Origin: Streptomyces sp. NBC_00353
Lineage (GTDB): Bacteria; Actinomycetota; Actinomycetes; Streptomycetales; Streptomycetaceae
Length of the DNA: 64,000 nt
Reading direction: 5' to 3'
Assembly (NCBI RefSeq): GCF_036108815.1
Contig: NZ_CP107985.1
Location: 7,313,501 to 7,377,500, forward strand
The notes under the pieces were generated by a model. The model searched no databases, was not told where the DNA came from, and saw only the letters and a program-made list of their open reading frames with translations. Both the position numbers and the translations under genes were made by a program. Shown piece by piece: positions 1-8,377 of the stretch; the stretch's first letter is position 1, and every line of letters begins with the position of its first letter.

Positions 1-7
1 ACGTCAA

Positions 8-820
8 GTGAGCGGCAACATCGAGCTGTTGAGCGCCACCCTCGCCGCGGCCAGGGCCGAGGACCGGGCCGCACTGATCGCCTACCTGCCCGCCGGGTTC
101 CCGTCGGTCGACGGCGGTATCGAAGCCGTCAAGGCCGTCGTCGCCGGTGGCGCCGACGTCGTCGAGGTGGGCCTGCCGCACAGTGACCCGGTGCTCGACG
201 GACCGGTCATCCAGACGGCCGACGACATCGCCCTGCGCGGCGGCGTGAAGATCGCCGACGTGATGCGTACGGTCCGCGAGGCCTACGAGGCGACCGGCGT
301 CCCGATCCTCGTCATGACGTACTGGAACCCCATCGACCGGTACGGCATCGAGCGCTTCACCGCCGAGCTCGCCGAGGCGGGCGGCGCCGGGTGCATCCTG
401 CCCGACCTGCCGGTCCAGGAGTCCTCCGTGTGGCGCGAGCACGCCGACAAGCACGGTCTCGCGACCGTCTTCGTCGTCGCGCCGAGCAGCAAGGACGAGC
501 GCCTCGCCACCATCACCGCGGCCGGCTCCGGCTTCGTCTACGCGGCCTCGCTGATGGGCGTGACCGGCACCCGTGAATCGGTCGGCGAGCAGGCCCAGGA
601 CCTGGTGCGGCGCACCCGTGCCACCACCGGGCTCCCGGTCTGTGTCGGTCTCGGCGTCTCCAACGCCCAGCAGGCCGCCGAGGTCGCCGCCTTCGCCGAC
701 GGAGTGATCGTCGGCTCCGCCTTCGTCAAGCGGATGCTGGACGCCCCCGACGAGGAGTCCGGACTGGCCGCAGTCCGCTCACTTGCGGGCGAACTGGCCG
801 AAGGCGTTCGAAAGCGCTGA
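8..820 (+). CDS. trpA: Tryptophan synthase alpha subunit
   Basis: The 270-residue product is the alpha subunit of tryptophan synthase. It cleaves indole-3-glycerol phosphate and passes indole to the TrpB partner. The family signature EVGLPHSDP carries the catalytic Glu and Asp (about residues 52-59), and the phosphate-binding end reads GVIVGSAFVKRM. Length is normal for TrpA. The GTG at position 8 is taken as the start because the window begins only seven bases earlier, so trpB is expected just upstream outside the window, as in actinobacterial trp operons. A 30-bp perfect palindrome follows 32 bp after the stop. The family call is very secure; the exact start cannot be checked against the missing upstream sequence. 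Confidence 0.96.
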   Translation: MSGNIELLSATLAAARAEDRAALIAYLPAGFPSVDGGIEAVKAVVAGGADVVEVGLPHSDPVLDGPVIQTADDIALRGGVKIADVMRTVREAYEATGVPILVMTYWNPIDRYGIERFTAELAEAGGAGCILPDLPVQESSVWREHADKHGLATVFVVAPSSKDERLATITAAGSGFVYAASLMGVTGTRESVGEQAQDLVRRTRATTGLPVCVGLGVSNAQQAAEVAAFADGVIVGSAFVKRMLDAPDEESGLAAVRSLAGELAEGVRKR

Positions 821-852
821 CACCGGGCATCGCCCGAACGGGTGGACCTGGG

Positions 853-882
853 ACCGGGGAGGCACGTACGTGCCTCCCCGGT
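853..882. repeat. 30-bp perfect palindrome between trpA and the DsbA-like gene
   Basis: Positions 853-867 are the exact reverse complement of 868-882, with the centre at ACGT and no unpaired loop. It lies 32 bp after trpA and 14 bp before the preferred GTG of the next gene. As RNA it would form a GC-rich hairpin that could end trp transcription, although no T-run follows. As DNA it could be a symmetric operator. The arms contain GGGGAGG and CCTCCCC, so an SD-like sequence would be locked in the stem. Confidence 0.75.
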
Positions 883-896
883 TCGTTGCTGCGGGT

Positions 897-1724
897 GTGA
901 GCGAGAAGAACGAAGAAGGAAAAAGGACCGCGCGCGACCGGCTCGTACAGCAGCGTGAGCGGGAGAAGGCGCGCGAGCGCCGCCGGCGCACGCTGATCGT
1001 CACCACCGGCGTGGTGGGTGTGCTGGCGCTGGCCGCCGTCATCGGCATCATCGCCGCGAATTCGGGCGGCAAGGGCGAGAAGGCGACCGGGGCGGGGCCC
1101 GTCGTCGCGCCGTCCGGTGCGACCGGCAAGGACAACCTGGCCATCCCGGTGGGTGCGGACAATGCCCCGTCCACGCTCACGATCTGGGAGGACTTCCGCT
1201 GCCCGGTCTGCGCGCAGTTCGAGAACGCGTTCCGGGACACGATCCACCAGCTGGAGAGCAGCGGACAGCTGAAGGTCGAGTACCACCTGGCCACGATCAT
1301 CGACGGCAATCTCGGCGGCAGCGGCTCGCTGGACGCGGCCAATGCGGCGGCCTGCGCGCAGAACGTCGGCAAGTTCTCCGCGTACCACGACGTCCTCTAC
1401 CGCAACCAGCCGTCCGAGACCGACGACGCCTTCGGCAAGAGCAGCAAGCTGATCGGGCTGGCGGGCAAGGTCGAAGGCCTCGACACCCCCGCCTTCCGTA
1501 GCTGCGTGGAGGACGGCACGCACAACACCTGGGTCCAGAAGTCCAACACCGCGTTCCAGAACGGCGGCTTCCAGGGCACGCCGACCGCGATGCTCAACGG
1601 CGAATCGATCTTCCCGAAGAAGGGGAGCGAACCGATCACCGTGGCAAACCTGAAGAAGTGGGTCGCCGAGGCGAACAAGGGGAAGCAGCCGGCGAAGGTC
1701 ACCCCGACGCCGACCGGTTCCTGA
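897..1724 (+). CDS. Membrane-anchored thioredoxin-fold (DsbA-like) protein
   Basis: The product is about 275 residues from the GTG at 897. A charged, Arg/Glu/Lys-rich cytoplasmic segment (residues 1-32) is followed by one hydrophobic anchor (about 33-54) and then an extracytoplasmic domain of the thioredoxin_4/DsbA type. The redox motif is CPVC (Cys102, Cys105) in a WEDFRCPVC context, and the cis-Pro region reads FQGTPTAMLNG. It is expected to act in disulfide formation or isomerisation of exported proteins. The frame is open further upstream, but that stretch runs through a palindrome and reads as non-coding. No good SD precedes 897, so the start is moderate confidence. Its place between trpA and lgt is typical of Streptomyces. 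Confidence 0.85.
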   Translation: MSEKNEEGKRTARDRLVQQREREKARERRRRTLIVTTGVVGVLALAAVIGIIAANSGGKGEKATGAGPVVAPSGATGKDNLAIPVGADNAPSTLTIWEDFRCPVCAQFENAFRDTIHQLESSGQLKVEYHLATIIDGNLGGSGSLDAANAAACAQNVGKFSAYHDVLYRNQPSETDDAFGKSSKLIGLAGKVEGLDTPAFRSCVEDGTHNTWVQKSNTAFQNGGFQGTPTAMLNGESIFPKKGSEPITVANLKKWVAEANKGKQPAKVTPTPTGS

Positions 1725-1791
1725 CCCGGACCGGGGCCCGCCGGGGCGGCGATTCGATGATCGGCTCGTTACCCATACGTTGTCGGGCGGG

Positions 1792-1822
1792 TTGCCGTAC
1801 GTCCCGCCCGGCAGGGTAGCGT
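1792..1822 (+). promoter_or_regulatory. Possible lgt promoter
   Basis: TTGCCG (1792-1797) and TAGCGT (1817-1822) resemble the streptomycete -35 and -10 hexamers, with a 19-bp spacer. The -10 ends ten bases before the lgt ATG and no SD is visible, so the message may be leaderless or nearly so. Called by eye only. Confidence 0.35.
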
Positions 1823-1832
1823 CGACCTTGCC

Positions 1833-2807
1833 ATGGACCTTGCCTACATTCCCAGCCCGTCGACCGGCGTGATCGATCTCGGACCGATCCCGCTCCGCGG
1901 CTACGCGTTCTGCATCATCATCGGTGTGTTTGTCGCCGTCTGGTTCGGCAACAAGCGCTGGATCGCCCGGGGCGGCAGAGCCGGCACGGTGGCCGACATC
2001 GCCGTCTGGGCCGTGCCCTTCGGTCTTGTCGGAGGCCGGCTCTACCACGTCATCACCGACTACCAGCTGTACTTCAGCGACGGCGAGAACTGGGTCGACG
2101 CCTTCAAGATCTGGCAGGGCGGCCTCGGCATCTGGGGTGCGATCGCGCTCGGCGCGGTCGGTGCCTGGATCGGCTGCCGCCGCCGCGGGATCCCGCTGCC
2201 TGCCTGGGCCGACGCGCTCGCCCCCGGCATCGCCTTCGCCCAGGCGATCGGCCGCTGGGGCAACTGGTTCAACCAGGAGCTGTACGGCAAGCCGACGGAT
2301 CTGCCATGGGCCCTGAAGATCAGCGAAGGCCCCAACCGGGTCGCCGGTACGTACCACCCCACGTTCCTGTACGAGTCGCTGTGGTGTGTGGGCGTCGCGC
2401 TGCTGGTGATCTGGGCGGACCGCCGCTTCAAGCTCGGACACGGGCGGGCGTTCGCGCTGTACGTCGCGGCGTACTGCACGGGACGGGCGTGGATCGAGTA
2501 CATGCGGGTCGACGAGGCCCACCACATTCTGGGCCTGCGCCTGAATGTGTGGACCGCGGTGATCGTCTTCGTCCTGGCGGTGACGTACATCGTGATCTCG
2601 GCGAAGGTGCGGCCGGGGCGCGAGGAGGTCGTCGAGCCGGGGGCCGCGGAGACCGCCGAGGCGGCCGAGGGCGTGGAGGATGCGGACGAGGGCGCGAAGG
2701 ACGCGGACTCGGGCTCCGCCTCGGACGCCGATGGTGACGCCGAGCGTGACGACGAGGGTCGGGCGCCGGGGAAGAACGGCACCGCAGAGGCAGCGAAGAA
2801 CGGCTGA
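1833..2807 (+). CDS. lgt: Prolipoprotein diacylglyceryl transferase
   Basis: Lgt moves a diacylglyceryl group from phosphatidylglycerol to the lipobox cysteine of prelipoproteins, the first step of lipoprotein maturation in the membrane. The 324-residue protein has several hydrophobic segments and the Lgt signature GRWGNWFNQELYG near residue 140, with the conserved GLGIWGAI region before it. The last 60 residues or so form an Ala/Glu/Asp-rich acidic tail, common in actinobacterial Lgt and absent from E. coli Lgt. The ATG at 1833 starts a typical N-terminus but lacks an SD. A strong hairpin terminator begins 16 bp after the stop. The family call is secure; the role of the tail is unknown. Confidence 0.95.
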   Translation: MDLAYIPSPSTGVIDLGPIPLRGYAFCIIIGVFVAVWFGNKRWIARGGRAGTVADIAVWAVPFGLVGGRLYHVITDYQLYFSDGENWVDAFKIWQGGLGIWGAIALGAVGAWIGCRRRGIPLPAWADALAPGIAFAQAIGRWGNWFNQELYGKPTDLPWALKISEGPNRVAGTYHPTFLYESLWCVGVALLVIWADRRFKLGHGRAFALYVAAYCTGRAWIEYMRVDEAHHILGLRLNVWTAVIVFVLAVTYIVISAKVRPGREEVVEPGAAETAEAAEGVEDADEGAKDADSGSASDADGDAERDDEGRAPGKNGTAEAAKNG

Positions 2808-2823
2808 CGCCACCCATTTGTAC

Positions 2824-2855
2824 GAGGGGCCCGAACCGGACGGTTCGGGCCCCTC
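2824..2855. terminator. Bidirectional hairpin terminator between lgt and the CitE-like gene
   Basis: A perfect 14-bp stem (2824-2837 with 2842-2855) closes a GGAC loop. It lies between two convergent genes, so it can serve both strands. No T-tract is present, as is usual in Streptomyces. Confidence 0.8.
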
Positions 2856-2885
2856 GCCGTTCCCCCGGGGGCTCCGCCTCCGAAC

Positions 2886-2919
2886 CCCCCGCTCCTCGAT
2901 CGCCGCAGGGGCTGGATTC
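2886..2919 (-). repeat. Dispersed 34-bp intergenic repeat, copy 1
   Basis: Read on the minus strand, this 34-mer matches positions 33681-33714 on the plus strand at 32 of 34 bases. Its core TCGGCG-type motif with GATYGAGG also appears near 29152 and twice in the hairpin at 52092-52140. All copies lie at gene 3' ends. It lies downstream of both the lgt and CitE-like genes. Confidence 0.7.
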
Positions 2920-2948
2920 GGTGTGCCGGAGGGGCTGGGTCTCCGTCG

Positions 2949-3767
2949 TCAGCTCACCCGTTCTGCCAGCGCAAGCGTCCGGTGGGCCGCTGCCACCACC
3001 GCCGCGTCCACGAATCGGCCGTCCGGCAGCGCCAGTGCGCCTGCCTCCGTGAGGGCCGCCGCCACGATTTCCTGGGCCGAGTCGATCTCCTCCGAAGTGG
3101 GCCGGAACGCCCGCTCGATCACCGGTAGCTGCCGGGGGTGGATCGCTGCCCGGCCGATGAACCCCAGTGCGCGGCCGTGCGCGCAGGAGTGCCGCAGGCC
3201 GTCCAGGTCCCGTACGTCCGGGAACACCGACTGGGTCGGCGGGGCCAGGCCGGCCGCGCGGGCGGCGACCACCACCCGGCTGCGTGACCAGTCGAGGCCC
3301 CGGTCGTCCCGCACCCCCAGATCGGCCCGGAGATCGGCCTCGCCGAGGGCGATCGAGCGGACCTGGTGGTGGGAGGCCGCGACCGTGTACGCGTGCTCGA
3401 TGCCGAGCGCCGACTCCAGCAGCGGACAGAGCGCCACGCCGGGGGCGAGCGCCGCGATGTGGTGGACGGTCGCGGCATGCGTGATCTTCGGCAGGCGCAG
3501 TTCGGCGAGGCCCGGCAGGCCGGCCAGGGCCAGGACGTCGGCCTCTGTGTGGACCCGGACATGTACCGGCGCGGCCGTGCCGGCGGCCGGTTCGGTGAGG
3601 AGCTCGACGGTGGCGGACCGGGCGTAGTCCTTGCGGTCCGGTGCGACCGCGTCCTCCAGGTCGACGATCACCACGTCCGCGCCCGAGTCGCGTGCCTTGC
3701 GCACCACGTCCGGCCGGTCCCCGGGAACGTACAGCCACGTCAGATGCACCTCTTCGGCTGCGGTCAC
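2949..3767 (-). CDS. HpcH/CitE-family CoA-ester lyase
   Basis: The 272-residue protein belongs to the citrate-lyase-beta/HpcH aldolase family of Mg-dependent TIM-barrel enzymes that cleave or form C-C bonds in CoA esters such as malyl- or citramalyl-CoA. Motifs seen are LYVPGDRPD at the N-terminus, VIVDLEDAVAPDRK with the metal-proximal acids, LCPLLESALGIE in the middle, and GRAAIHPRQLP near the end. The GTG at 3767 overlaps the upstream CoA-transferase stop by four bases (GTGA), so it is the last gene of the overlapping operon. Pairing with a class III CoA-transferase suggests activation of a dicarboxylic or hydroxy acid to its CoA ester followed by cleavage. The real substrate cannot be read from sequence. 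Confidence 0.88.
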   Translation of the reverse strand: MTAAEEVHLTWLYVPGDRPDVVRKARDSGADVVIVDLEDAVAPDRKDYARSATVELLTEPAAGTAAPVHVRVHTEADVLALAGLPGLAELRLPKITHAATVHHIAALAPGVALCPLLESALGIEHAYTVAASHHQVRSIALGEADLRADLGVRDDRGLDWSRSRVVVAARAAGLAPPTQSVFPDVRDLDGLRHSCAHGRALGFIGRAAIHPRQLPVIERAFRPTSEEIDSAQEIVAAALTEAGALALPDGRFVDAAVVAAAHRTLALAERVS

Positions 3768-4963
3768 AGGACGCCTTCCGCCCGTAGCCCGGCAATGTCC
3801 GGTCCTGACAGGCCGAGCCCGGTCAGGATCTCCTCGGTGTCCGCGCCGTGCGGACGGCCCGCCCAGCGGATCGAGCCCGGGGTCCGGGAGAGCCGGAAGA
3901 GGACGTTCTGCATCCGGAGCGGGCCCAGTTCGGGGTCGGGGACCTCGGCGACGGAGCCCAGGGCCCGGTACTGCGGATCCTCCATCACGTCCCGGATGTC
4001 GTGAATGGGGGCGATGGCCGCCTCCGCCTTCTCGAACGCGGAGATCGCGTCGTCGCGGGTGTGCCGGGCCATCCAGGTGCCGACCGCCTCGTCGAGTTCG
4101 TCGGAGTGTTCGGCGCGGGTGGTGCCGGAGGCGAACCACGGCTCGTCGATCAGCTCCGCCCGGCCGACCAGACGCATCACGCGTTCGGCGATGGACTGGG
4201 CGGAGGTGGAGACGGCGACCCACTGGCCGTCGGACGTGCGGTACGTATTGCGCGGGGCGTTGTTGCGCGAGCGGTTGCCGGTGCGTTCCTGGACGTAGCC
4301 GAGCTGGTCGTACCAGAGCGGCTGCGGGCCGAGCACGGTGAGGATCGGCTCGATGATCGCCAGGTCGACGACCTGGCCCTCCCCGGTGCGGTCCCGCCCG
4401 GCCAGCGCCGCCATCACGGCGTACGCGGTGGCGAGTGCGGCGATCGAGTCGGCGAGGCCGAAGGGCGGCAGGGTCGGCGGCCCGTCCGGCTCGCCGGTGA
4501 TCGCGGCGAAACCGCTCATCGCCTCGGCGAGTGTGCCGAAGCCGGGGCGGCGCGCGTACGGGCCGAACTGGCCGAAGCCGGTGACCCGGGTCAGCACCAG
4601 CCGCGGGTTGACCGCGTGCAGCTCCTCCCAGCCGATGCCCCACCGCTCCAGCGTCCCCGGCCGGAAGTTCTCGATGATCACATCGCTGGAGGCGGCCAGC
4701 CGGAGGAGGACGTCGCGCCCGCCGGGAGTGGAGAGGTCGAGGGTGAGATTGCGTTTGTTGCGGCCGAGCAGCTTCCACCACAGGCCGATGCCGTCCTTCG
4801 TCGGGCCGTGGCCACGCGACGGGTCGGGCTTGCGCGGATGCTCGACCTTGATCACCTCGGCGCCGAAGTCGCCGAGCATGGTGGCCGCGAGGGGGCCGGC
4901 GAAGAGCGTGGCGAGGTCGAGGACCCGCAGACCGGAGAGGGGTGCTTCCGTGGGCGCGGTCAT
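3764..4963 (-). CDS. Class III (CaiB/BaiF-type) CoA-transferase
   Basis: The 399-residue protein is a family III CoA-transferase, which moves CoA between carboxylic acids through an aspartyl-CoA intermediate. The N-terminal signature VLDLATLFAGPLAATMLGDF leads into GAEVIKVEHP. The likely catalytic Asp is in PPFGLADSIAA (about residue 170). Length fits the family. It overlaps the ribokinase gene by four bases upstream (ATGA at 4960-4963) and the CitE-like gene by four bases downstream, so all three should be co-translated. Donor and acceptor acids are unknown; with the lyase it could supply a short acyl-CoA cleavage route. Confidence 0.9.
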   Translation of the reverse strand: MTAPTEAPLSGLRVLDLATLFAGPLAATMLGDFGAEVIKVEHPRKPDPSRGHGPTKDGIGLWWKLLGRNKRNLTLDLSTPGGRDVLLRLAASSDVIIENFRPGTLERWGIGWEELHAVNPRLVLTRVTGFGQFGPYARRPGFGTLAEAMSGFAAITGEPDGPPTLPPFGLADSIAALATAYAVMAALAGRDRTGEGQVVDLAIIEPILTVLGPQPLWYDQLGYVQERTGNRSRNNAPRNTYRTSDGQWVAVSTSAQSIAERVMRLVGRAELIDEPWFASGTTRAEHSDELDEAVGTWMARHTRDDAISAFEKAEAAIAPIHDIRDVMEDPQYRALGSVAEVPDPELGPLRMQNVLFRLSRTPGSIRWAGRPHGADTEEILTGLGLSGPDIAGLRAEGVL

Positions 4964-5844
4964 GCGGCGTCGATCTCGCTGCGGTACGGCATGGAGGTCG
5001 AGGCGCCGGGTTTCTGTACGCAGAGCGCCGCAGCGGTCGACGCCCAGGCGAGGGCCTCCGGTACGGCCCGTCCTTCGCCGAGGGCCACGGCGAGCGCCCC
5101 GACGAAGGTGTCCCCGGCTCCGGTGGTGTCGACAGCGGTCACCTGCGGGGCGGGGAAGTGGACCGTTTCGCCGCCCCGGGCCGCGTACAAACAGCCCTTC
5201 GAACCGAGGGTGATGACGACCTCGGGGACGTGCCGGAGCAGGATCTCGGCCGCCGCGTGGGGTTCGGTCTTCCCGGAGAGTGCGGCCGCCTCGTGCTCAT
5301 TGGGGATCAACAGGTCGACGGTGTCGAAGAGCTCGTCCGGCAGGGGTTGTACGGGGGAGGGGGTGAGGATCGTCCGTACGCCCTGCGCATGGGCCATCCG
5401 GGCCCCTTCGACCACGGCGGACAGGGGCAGTTCCAGCTGGAGGAGCAGCAGATCGGCTTCCGCGATGGCGGCCATCTCGCCGGGGCCGAGCGTGTGGACG
5501 GTGCCATTGGCGCCGGGGATCACCACGATGGCGTTGCCACCCGTGTCGTCGACGACGATGTGCGCCGTGCCGCTGGGGCCCTCGGCGGTGTGCAGCAGAT
5601 CGGTTTCGACGCCCGCGTGCTCGAGTTCGGCCCGGAGCCGCACCCCGTACGCGTCGTCGCCGACCGCGCCGATCATCAGCACGTCAGCGCCCGCGCGGGC
5701 GGCGGCGATGGCCTGGTTGGCGCCCTTGCCGCCGGGGATGGTGCGGAACTCCCTTCCGGTGACGGTCTCCCCGCGCTCCGGGGCCCGTGCGACGTAGGCG
5801 ACAAGGTCCATATTGGTGCTGCCGAGCACCGCGATGGCGGTCAT
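4960..5844 (-). CDS. rbsK: Ribokinase (PfkB family)
   Basis: This 294-residue sugar kinase has both PfkB signatures: the N-terminal GSTNMDLVAYV with the ribose-binding GGKGANQA segment, and the C-terminal DTTGAGDTFVGAL, whose last Asp is the catalytic base. It should phosphorylate D-ribose to ribose-5-phosphate with ATP. It lies directly downstream of four ADP-ribosylglycohydrolase-like genes with four-base overlaps on both sides. Free ribose released by those hydrolases, or ribose made from ADP-ribose breakdown, would be the natural substrate. No ribose transporter is in the window. A related deoxyribose or other pentose kinase cannot be excluded. Confidence 0.88.
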   Translation of the reverse strand: MTAIAVLGSTNMDLVAYVARAPERGETVTGREFRTIPGGKGANQAIAAARAGADVLMIGAVGDDAYGVRLRAELEHAGVETDLLHTAEGPSGTAHIVVDDTGGNAIVVIPGANGTVHTLGPGEMAAIAEADLLLLQLELPLSAVVEGARMAHAQGVRTILTPSPVQPLPDELFDTVDLLIPNEHEAAALSGKTEPHAAAEILLRHVPEVVITLGSKGCLYAARGGETVHFPAPQVTAVDTTGAGDTFVGALAVALGEGRAVPEALAWASTAAALCVQKPGASTSMPYRSEIDAA

Positions 5845-7205
5845 GGGCGGAGTGCCTCCTGGTAGGTCAGTTCAGCGAGTGCGTCGAAGCCGACGGAGTC
5901 GAAACCCGGGACGGATGTGGCGAGACGGTTCTTGAGCGGGGTGGTCCACCGGACGGGCAGCGCGTCGGGCCGGCCGGCCAGCAGACCGGCCAGCGAACCG
6001 GCGGTCGCACCGTTCGAGTCCGTGTCCCAACCACCGGAGACCGCACGGCAGATGGAGCCGGAGAAGTCGCCGTCGGCGTGGGTGAGAGCGGCGGCGAGCA
6101 GCGCGGCGTTGGGCAGCGCATGGACCCAGTGGTACGCGCCGAACGCGGCGTGCAGCCGGTCGGCGACCGCATCGAAGTCCGGCTGCCCGCGGGCCGCGTC
6201 GATCCCGGTGCGGACCGCGTGCGCGAACCGCGAGCGCGGCGGTACGACGCGCAGCCCGGTCGCGAGGCAGCCGTGTACATCGGTCTCCCCGCCGGCCGCC
6301 TCGGCGAGCGCGGCAGCGGTGAACATCGCCCCGTACACGCCGTTGCCGGTGTGGGTGAGGACGGCGTCCCGGTGGGCCTGCTCGGCGGCGGCCGCCGGGT
6401 CGCCGGGGTGTGTCCAGCCGTGCACATCGGCGCGGATCCGGGCGCCGATCCATTCCCGGAACGGGTTGCGGTGCCGGGCGGTGTCCGGCGGCTCGATTCC
6501 GTCGAGCAGATTGCGGTACGCCACCCGCTCGGCGGTGAAGGTCCGGCCGGCGGGGAGTTCGTCGAGCCAGAGCCGGGCGAGATCGGCGGTGCAGAAGGAC
6601 GGTCCGTACCGCTGGATCAACAGCAGGGTGAGGAGTGGGTAATTGAGATCGTCGTCCTCCGGCATCCCGTCGATGTTCTCGGCGAGCGAGGTGGCGGCGG
6701 AGCGGCGGTTCCAGGGGTACGCGGCGGTCAGCTCGTCGGGCAGGCCCCTGGCGGTGAACCAGGTGGCGAGCGGCCAGTTCCCGGTGGCGCGGGCCAGTGC
6801 GCGGATCCCCGCGAGAGGCAGTTTCTCGACGGGCTTGCCGAGCAGGCAGCCGGCGGCGCGGCCCAGCCAGGCCGCCTCCAGCCGGGCCTTGCCGACCGTC
6901 GGAAGTTCCGCGCGCGGAGCCGGCCAGTGCGGGCAGGCCGCCCGGATCGCGGCCAGATCCGTCGGCTCGTCGACGGCCGACGTCGAGTCGAGCAGCGCGA
7001 GTTCGTCGAGCAGCCGCTCGGCGAGCGCGCGGAGTGCGGGCGGCGCGGGGGGCGTCGACGCGCCCGCGCGCTCCGGGGCGGGGGCGCCGCCCGCCGCGTA
7101 CCAGCGGCGCTCGATGTCCCGCACGTCCCGTCCGTCCTCGGCCGCCTGGCGCAGTTCGTGCCCGATCAGATCCTCCGGCTGCACCCAGGTGACCCGCACG
7201 GTCAC
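5841..7205 (-). CDS. ADP-ribosylglycohydrolase-family protein, paralogue 4
   Basis: The product is about 454 residues from the GTG at 7205, which overlaps the upstream stop by four bases (GTGA). An N-terminal segment of about 130 residues (WVQPEDLIGHELRQ and onward) precedes the family core. Core motifs are GRAAGCLLGKPVEKLP, the acid-rich PEDDDLNYPLLTLL in place of the usual TDDT, and SGGWDTDSNGATAGSLAG at the C-terminus, which keeps the metal-binding Asp pair. This is the recognisable DDDLNY subfamily of DraG-like hydrolases. The family removes ADP-ribose or ribose-type groups using two Mg ions; the substrate of this subgroup is unknown. It is the last hydrolase before ribokinase in the operon. 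Confidence 0.85.
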   Translation of the reverse strand: MTVRVTWVQPEDLIGHELRQAAEDGRDVRDIERRWYAAGGAPAPERAGASTPPAPPALRALAERLLDELALLDSTSAVDEPTDLAAIRAACPHWPAPRAELPTVGKARLEAAWLGRAAGCLLGKPVEKLPLAGIRALARATGNWPLATWFTARGLPDELTAAYPWNRRSAATSLAENIDGMPEDDDLNYPLLTLLLIQRYGPSFCTADLARLWLDELPAGRTFTAERVAYRNLLDGIEPPDTARHRNPFREWIGARIRADVHGWTHPGDPAAAAEQAHRDAVLTHTGNGVYGAMFTAAALAEAAGGETDVHGCLATGLRVVPPRSRFAHAVRTGIDAARGQPDFDAVADRLHAAFGAYHWVHALPNAALLAAALTHADGDFSGSICRAVSGGWDTDSNGATAGSLAGLLAGRPDALPVRWTTPLKNRLATSVPGFDSVGFDALAELTYQEALRP

Positions 7206-8377
7206 GGCGTACCCGCCAGCGTCGCGAACGCCGCCTCGTGCGTACGCCGCCGGGCGGTGTCCCGTACGAACACCTCGCGGGCGACGTCCGTCAGTGTCCG
7301 CGCCGGTGCGTGCAGATCGAGGCGGCTGGCCTCGGCGACCGTTTTCACCCAGGTGGCGGGGATCGCCGCCTCGCCGTGCAGCGCGCCGGCGAGCGCACCG
7401 CTCATCGTGGCGATCGAGTCGCAGTCCCGGCCGTAGTTGACCGAGCCGAGCACCGCGTGCCGGTAGTCGCCGTCCGCGACGAGCAGCATTGCGAGGGCGA
7501 TCGGCAGCTCCTCGATGGCGTGCAGCCGGGACGGGCGGCGGGCGCCGAGGGACGGTGCGCGGTAGTCGGGTCCGACGGTGTCGAAGGGGGCGACGGCGGT
7601 CCGCAGTGGTGTCAGTGCCGTCTCGAAGTCCCGGTACCGCACGGCCACTTCGCAGACCGCTTCGATGGCGGTCCGCGTCCCGTCCTTGGCGAGCGACAGA
7701 CAGGCGTCGACGACGGTGGCGGGCGTCGCATCCGGCGCACAGGCGGCGGCGACGGCCGCCGCGAAGACTCCGGCGGCCTCCCTCCCGTACGACGACTGAT
7801 GGGCGCCCGCGACGTCCAGCGCCTCGGCGTACGCGGCCTGCGGATGGGCGGCGTTGACCAGGCCGACCGGCGCCATGTACATCGCCGCCCCGCAGTTCAC
7901 GATGTTCCCGGAGCCTGCCTCGCGCGGATCGACATGACCGTAGTGCAGCCGGGCGACCATCCATTTCTCGGCGAGGAAGATCCGCTGCAGCGGCAGCGCC
8001 TCGGCCTCCAGCTCCGGGATCCAGCGGGGGGTCGAGATCAGCTCCGGTACGAGATGGTCGGCGACGCAGTACGCGTCGAGGTGGTCCTTTACGGTGCCGT
8101 ACACCCGTACCAGCGCATGGGTCATCAAGGTGTCGTCGGTGACGTGACCGTCGCCTTTGTGATACGGGGCGATCGGGCGGGCGGTGCGCCAGTCCTCGCC
8201 GTCCCACGGGCCCACGATGCCGGTGATCCGGCCGCCGTGGCGTTCGACGATCTGCTCGGGGGACCGGCCCTCGACCGGCCCGCCGAGCGCGTCGCCGACG
8301 GCGGCGCCGACGAGGGCGCCGGTGATCCGGTCATCGAGACCGAGCGCGGTGGGTGGTTTGTTCTGAATCGGCGTCAT
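7202..8377 (-). CDS. ADP-ribosylglycohydrolase-family protein, paralogue 3
   Basis: The protein is about 391 residues from the ATG at 8377; a GTG at 8392 is an equally weak alternative and neither has a clear SD. All three metal-site motifs look intact: GAAVGDALGGPVEG at the N-terminus, VTDDTLMTHALVRVYG, and NYGRDCDSIATMSGALAGAL near the end. It should therefore be a catalytically competent DraG/ARH-type hydrolase acting on an N- or O-linked ADP-ribosyl or ribosyl group. Its 5' end overlaps the upstream paralogue by 47-62 bp and its stop overlaps paralogue 4 by four bases, so translation is probably coupled. Confidence 0.88.
   Translation of the reverse strand: MTPIQNKPPTALGLDDRITGALVGAAVGDALGGPVEGRSPEQIVERHGGRITGIVGPWDGEDWRTARPIAPYHKGDGHVTDDTLMTHALVRVYGTVKDHLDAYCVADHLVPELISTPRWIPELEAEALPLQRIFLAEKWMVARLHYGHVDPREAGSGNIVNCGAAMYMAPVGLVNAAHPQAAYAEALDVAGAHQSSYGREAAGVFAAAVAAACAPDATPATVVDACLSLAKDGTRTAIEAVCEVAVRYRDFETALTPLRTAVAPFDTVGPDYRAPSLGARRPSRLHAIEELPIALAMLLVADGDYRHAVLGSVNYGRDCDSIATMSGALAGALHGEAAIPATWVKTVAEASRLDLHAPARTLTDVAREVFVRDTARRRTHEAAFATLAGTP

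Noticed and set aside
726..2813. 695-codon open frame on the minus strand opposite the DsbA-like and lgt genes
   Set aside because: Arg/Gly/Asp-rich shadow of real plus-strand genes; high GC keeps frames open. No motif or SD.
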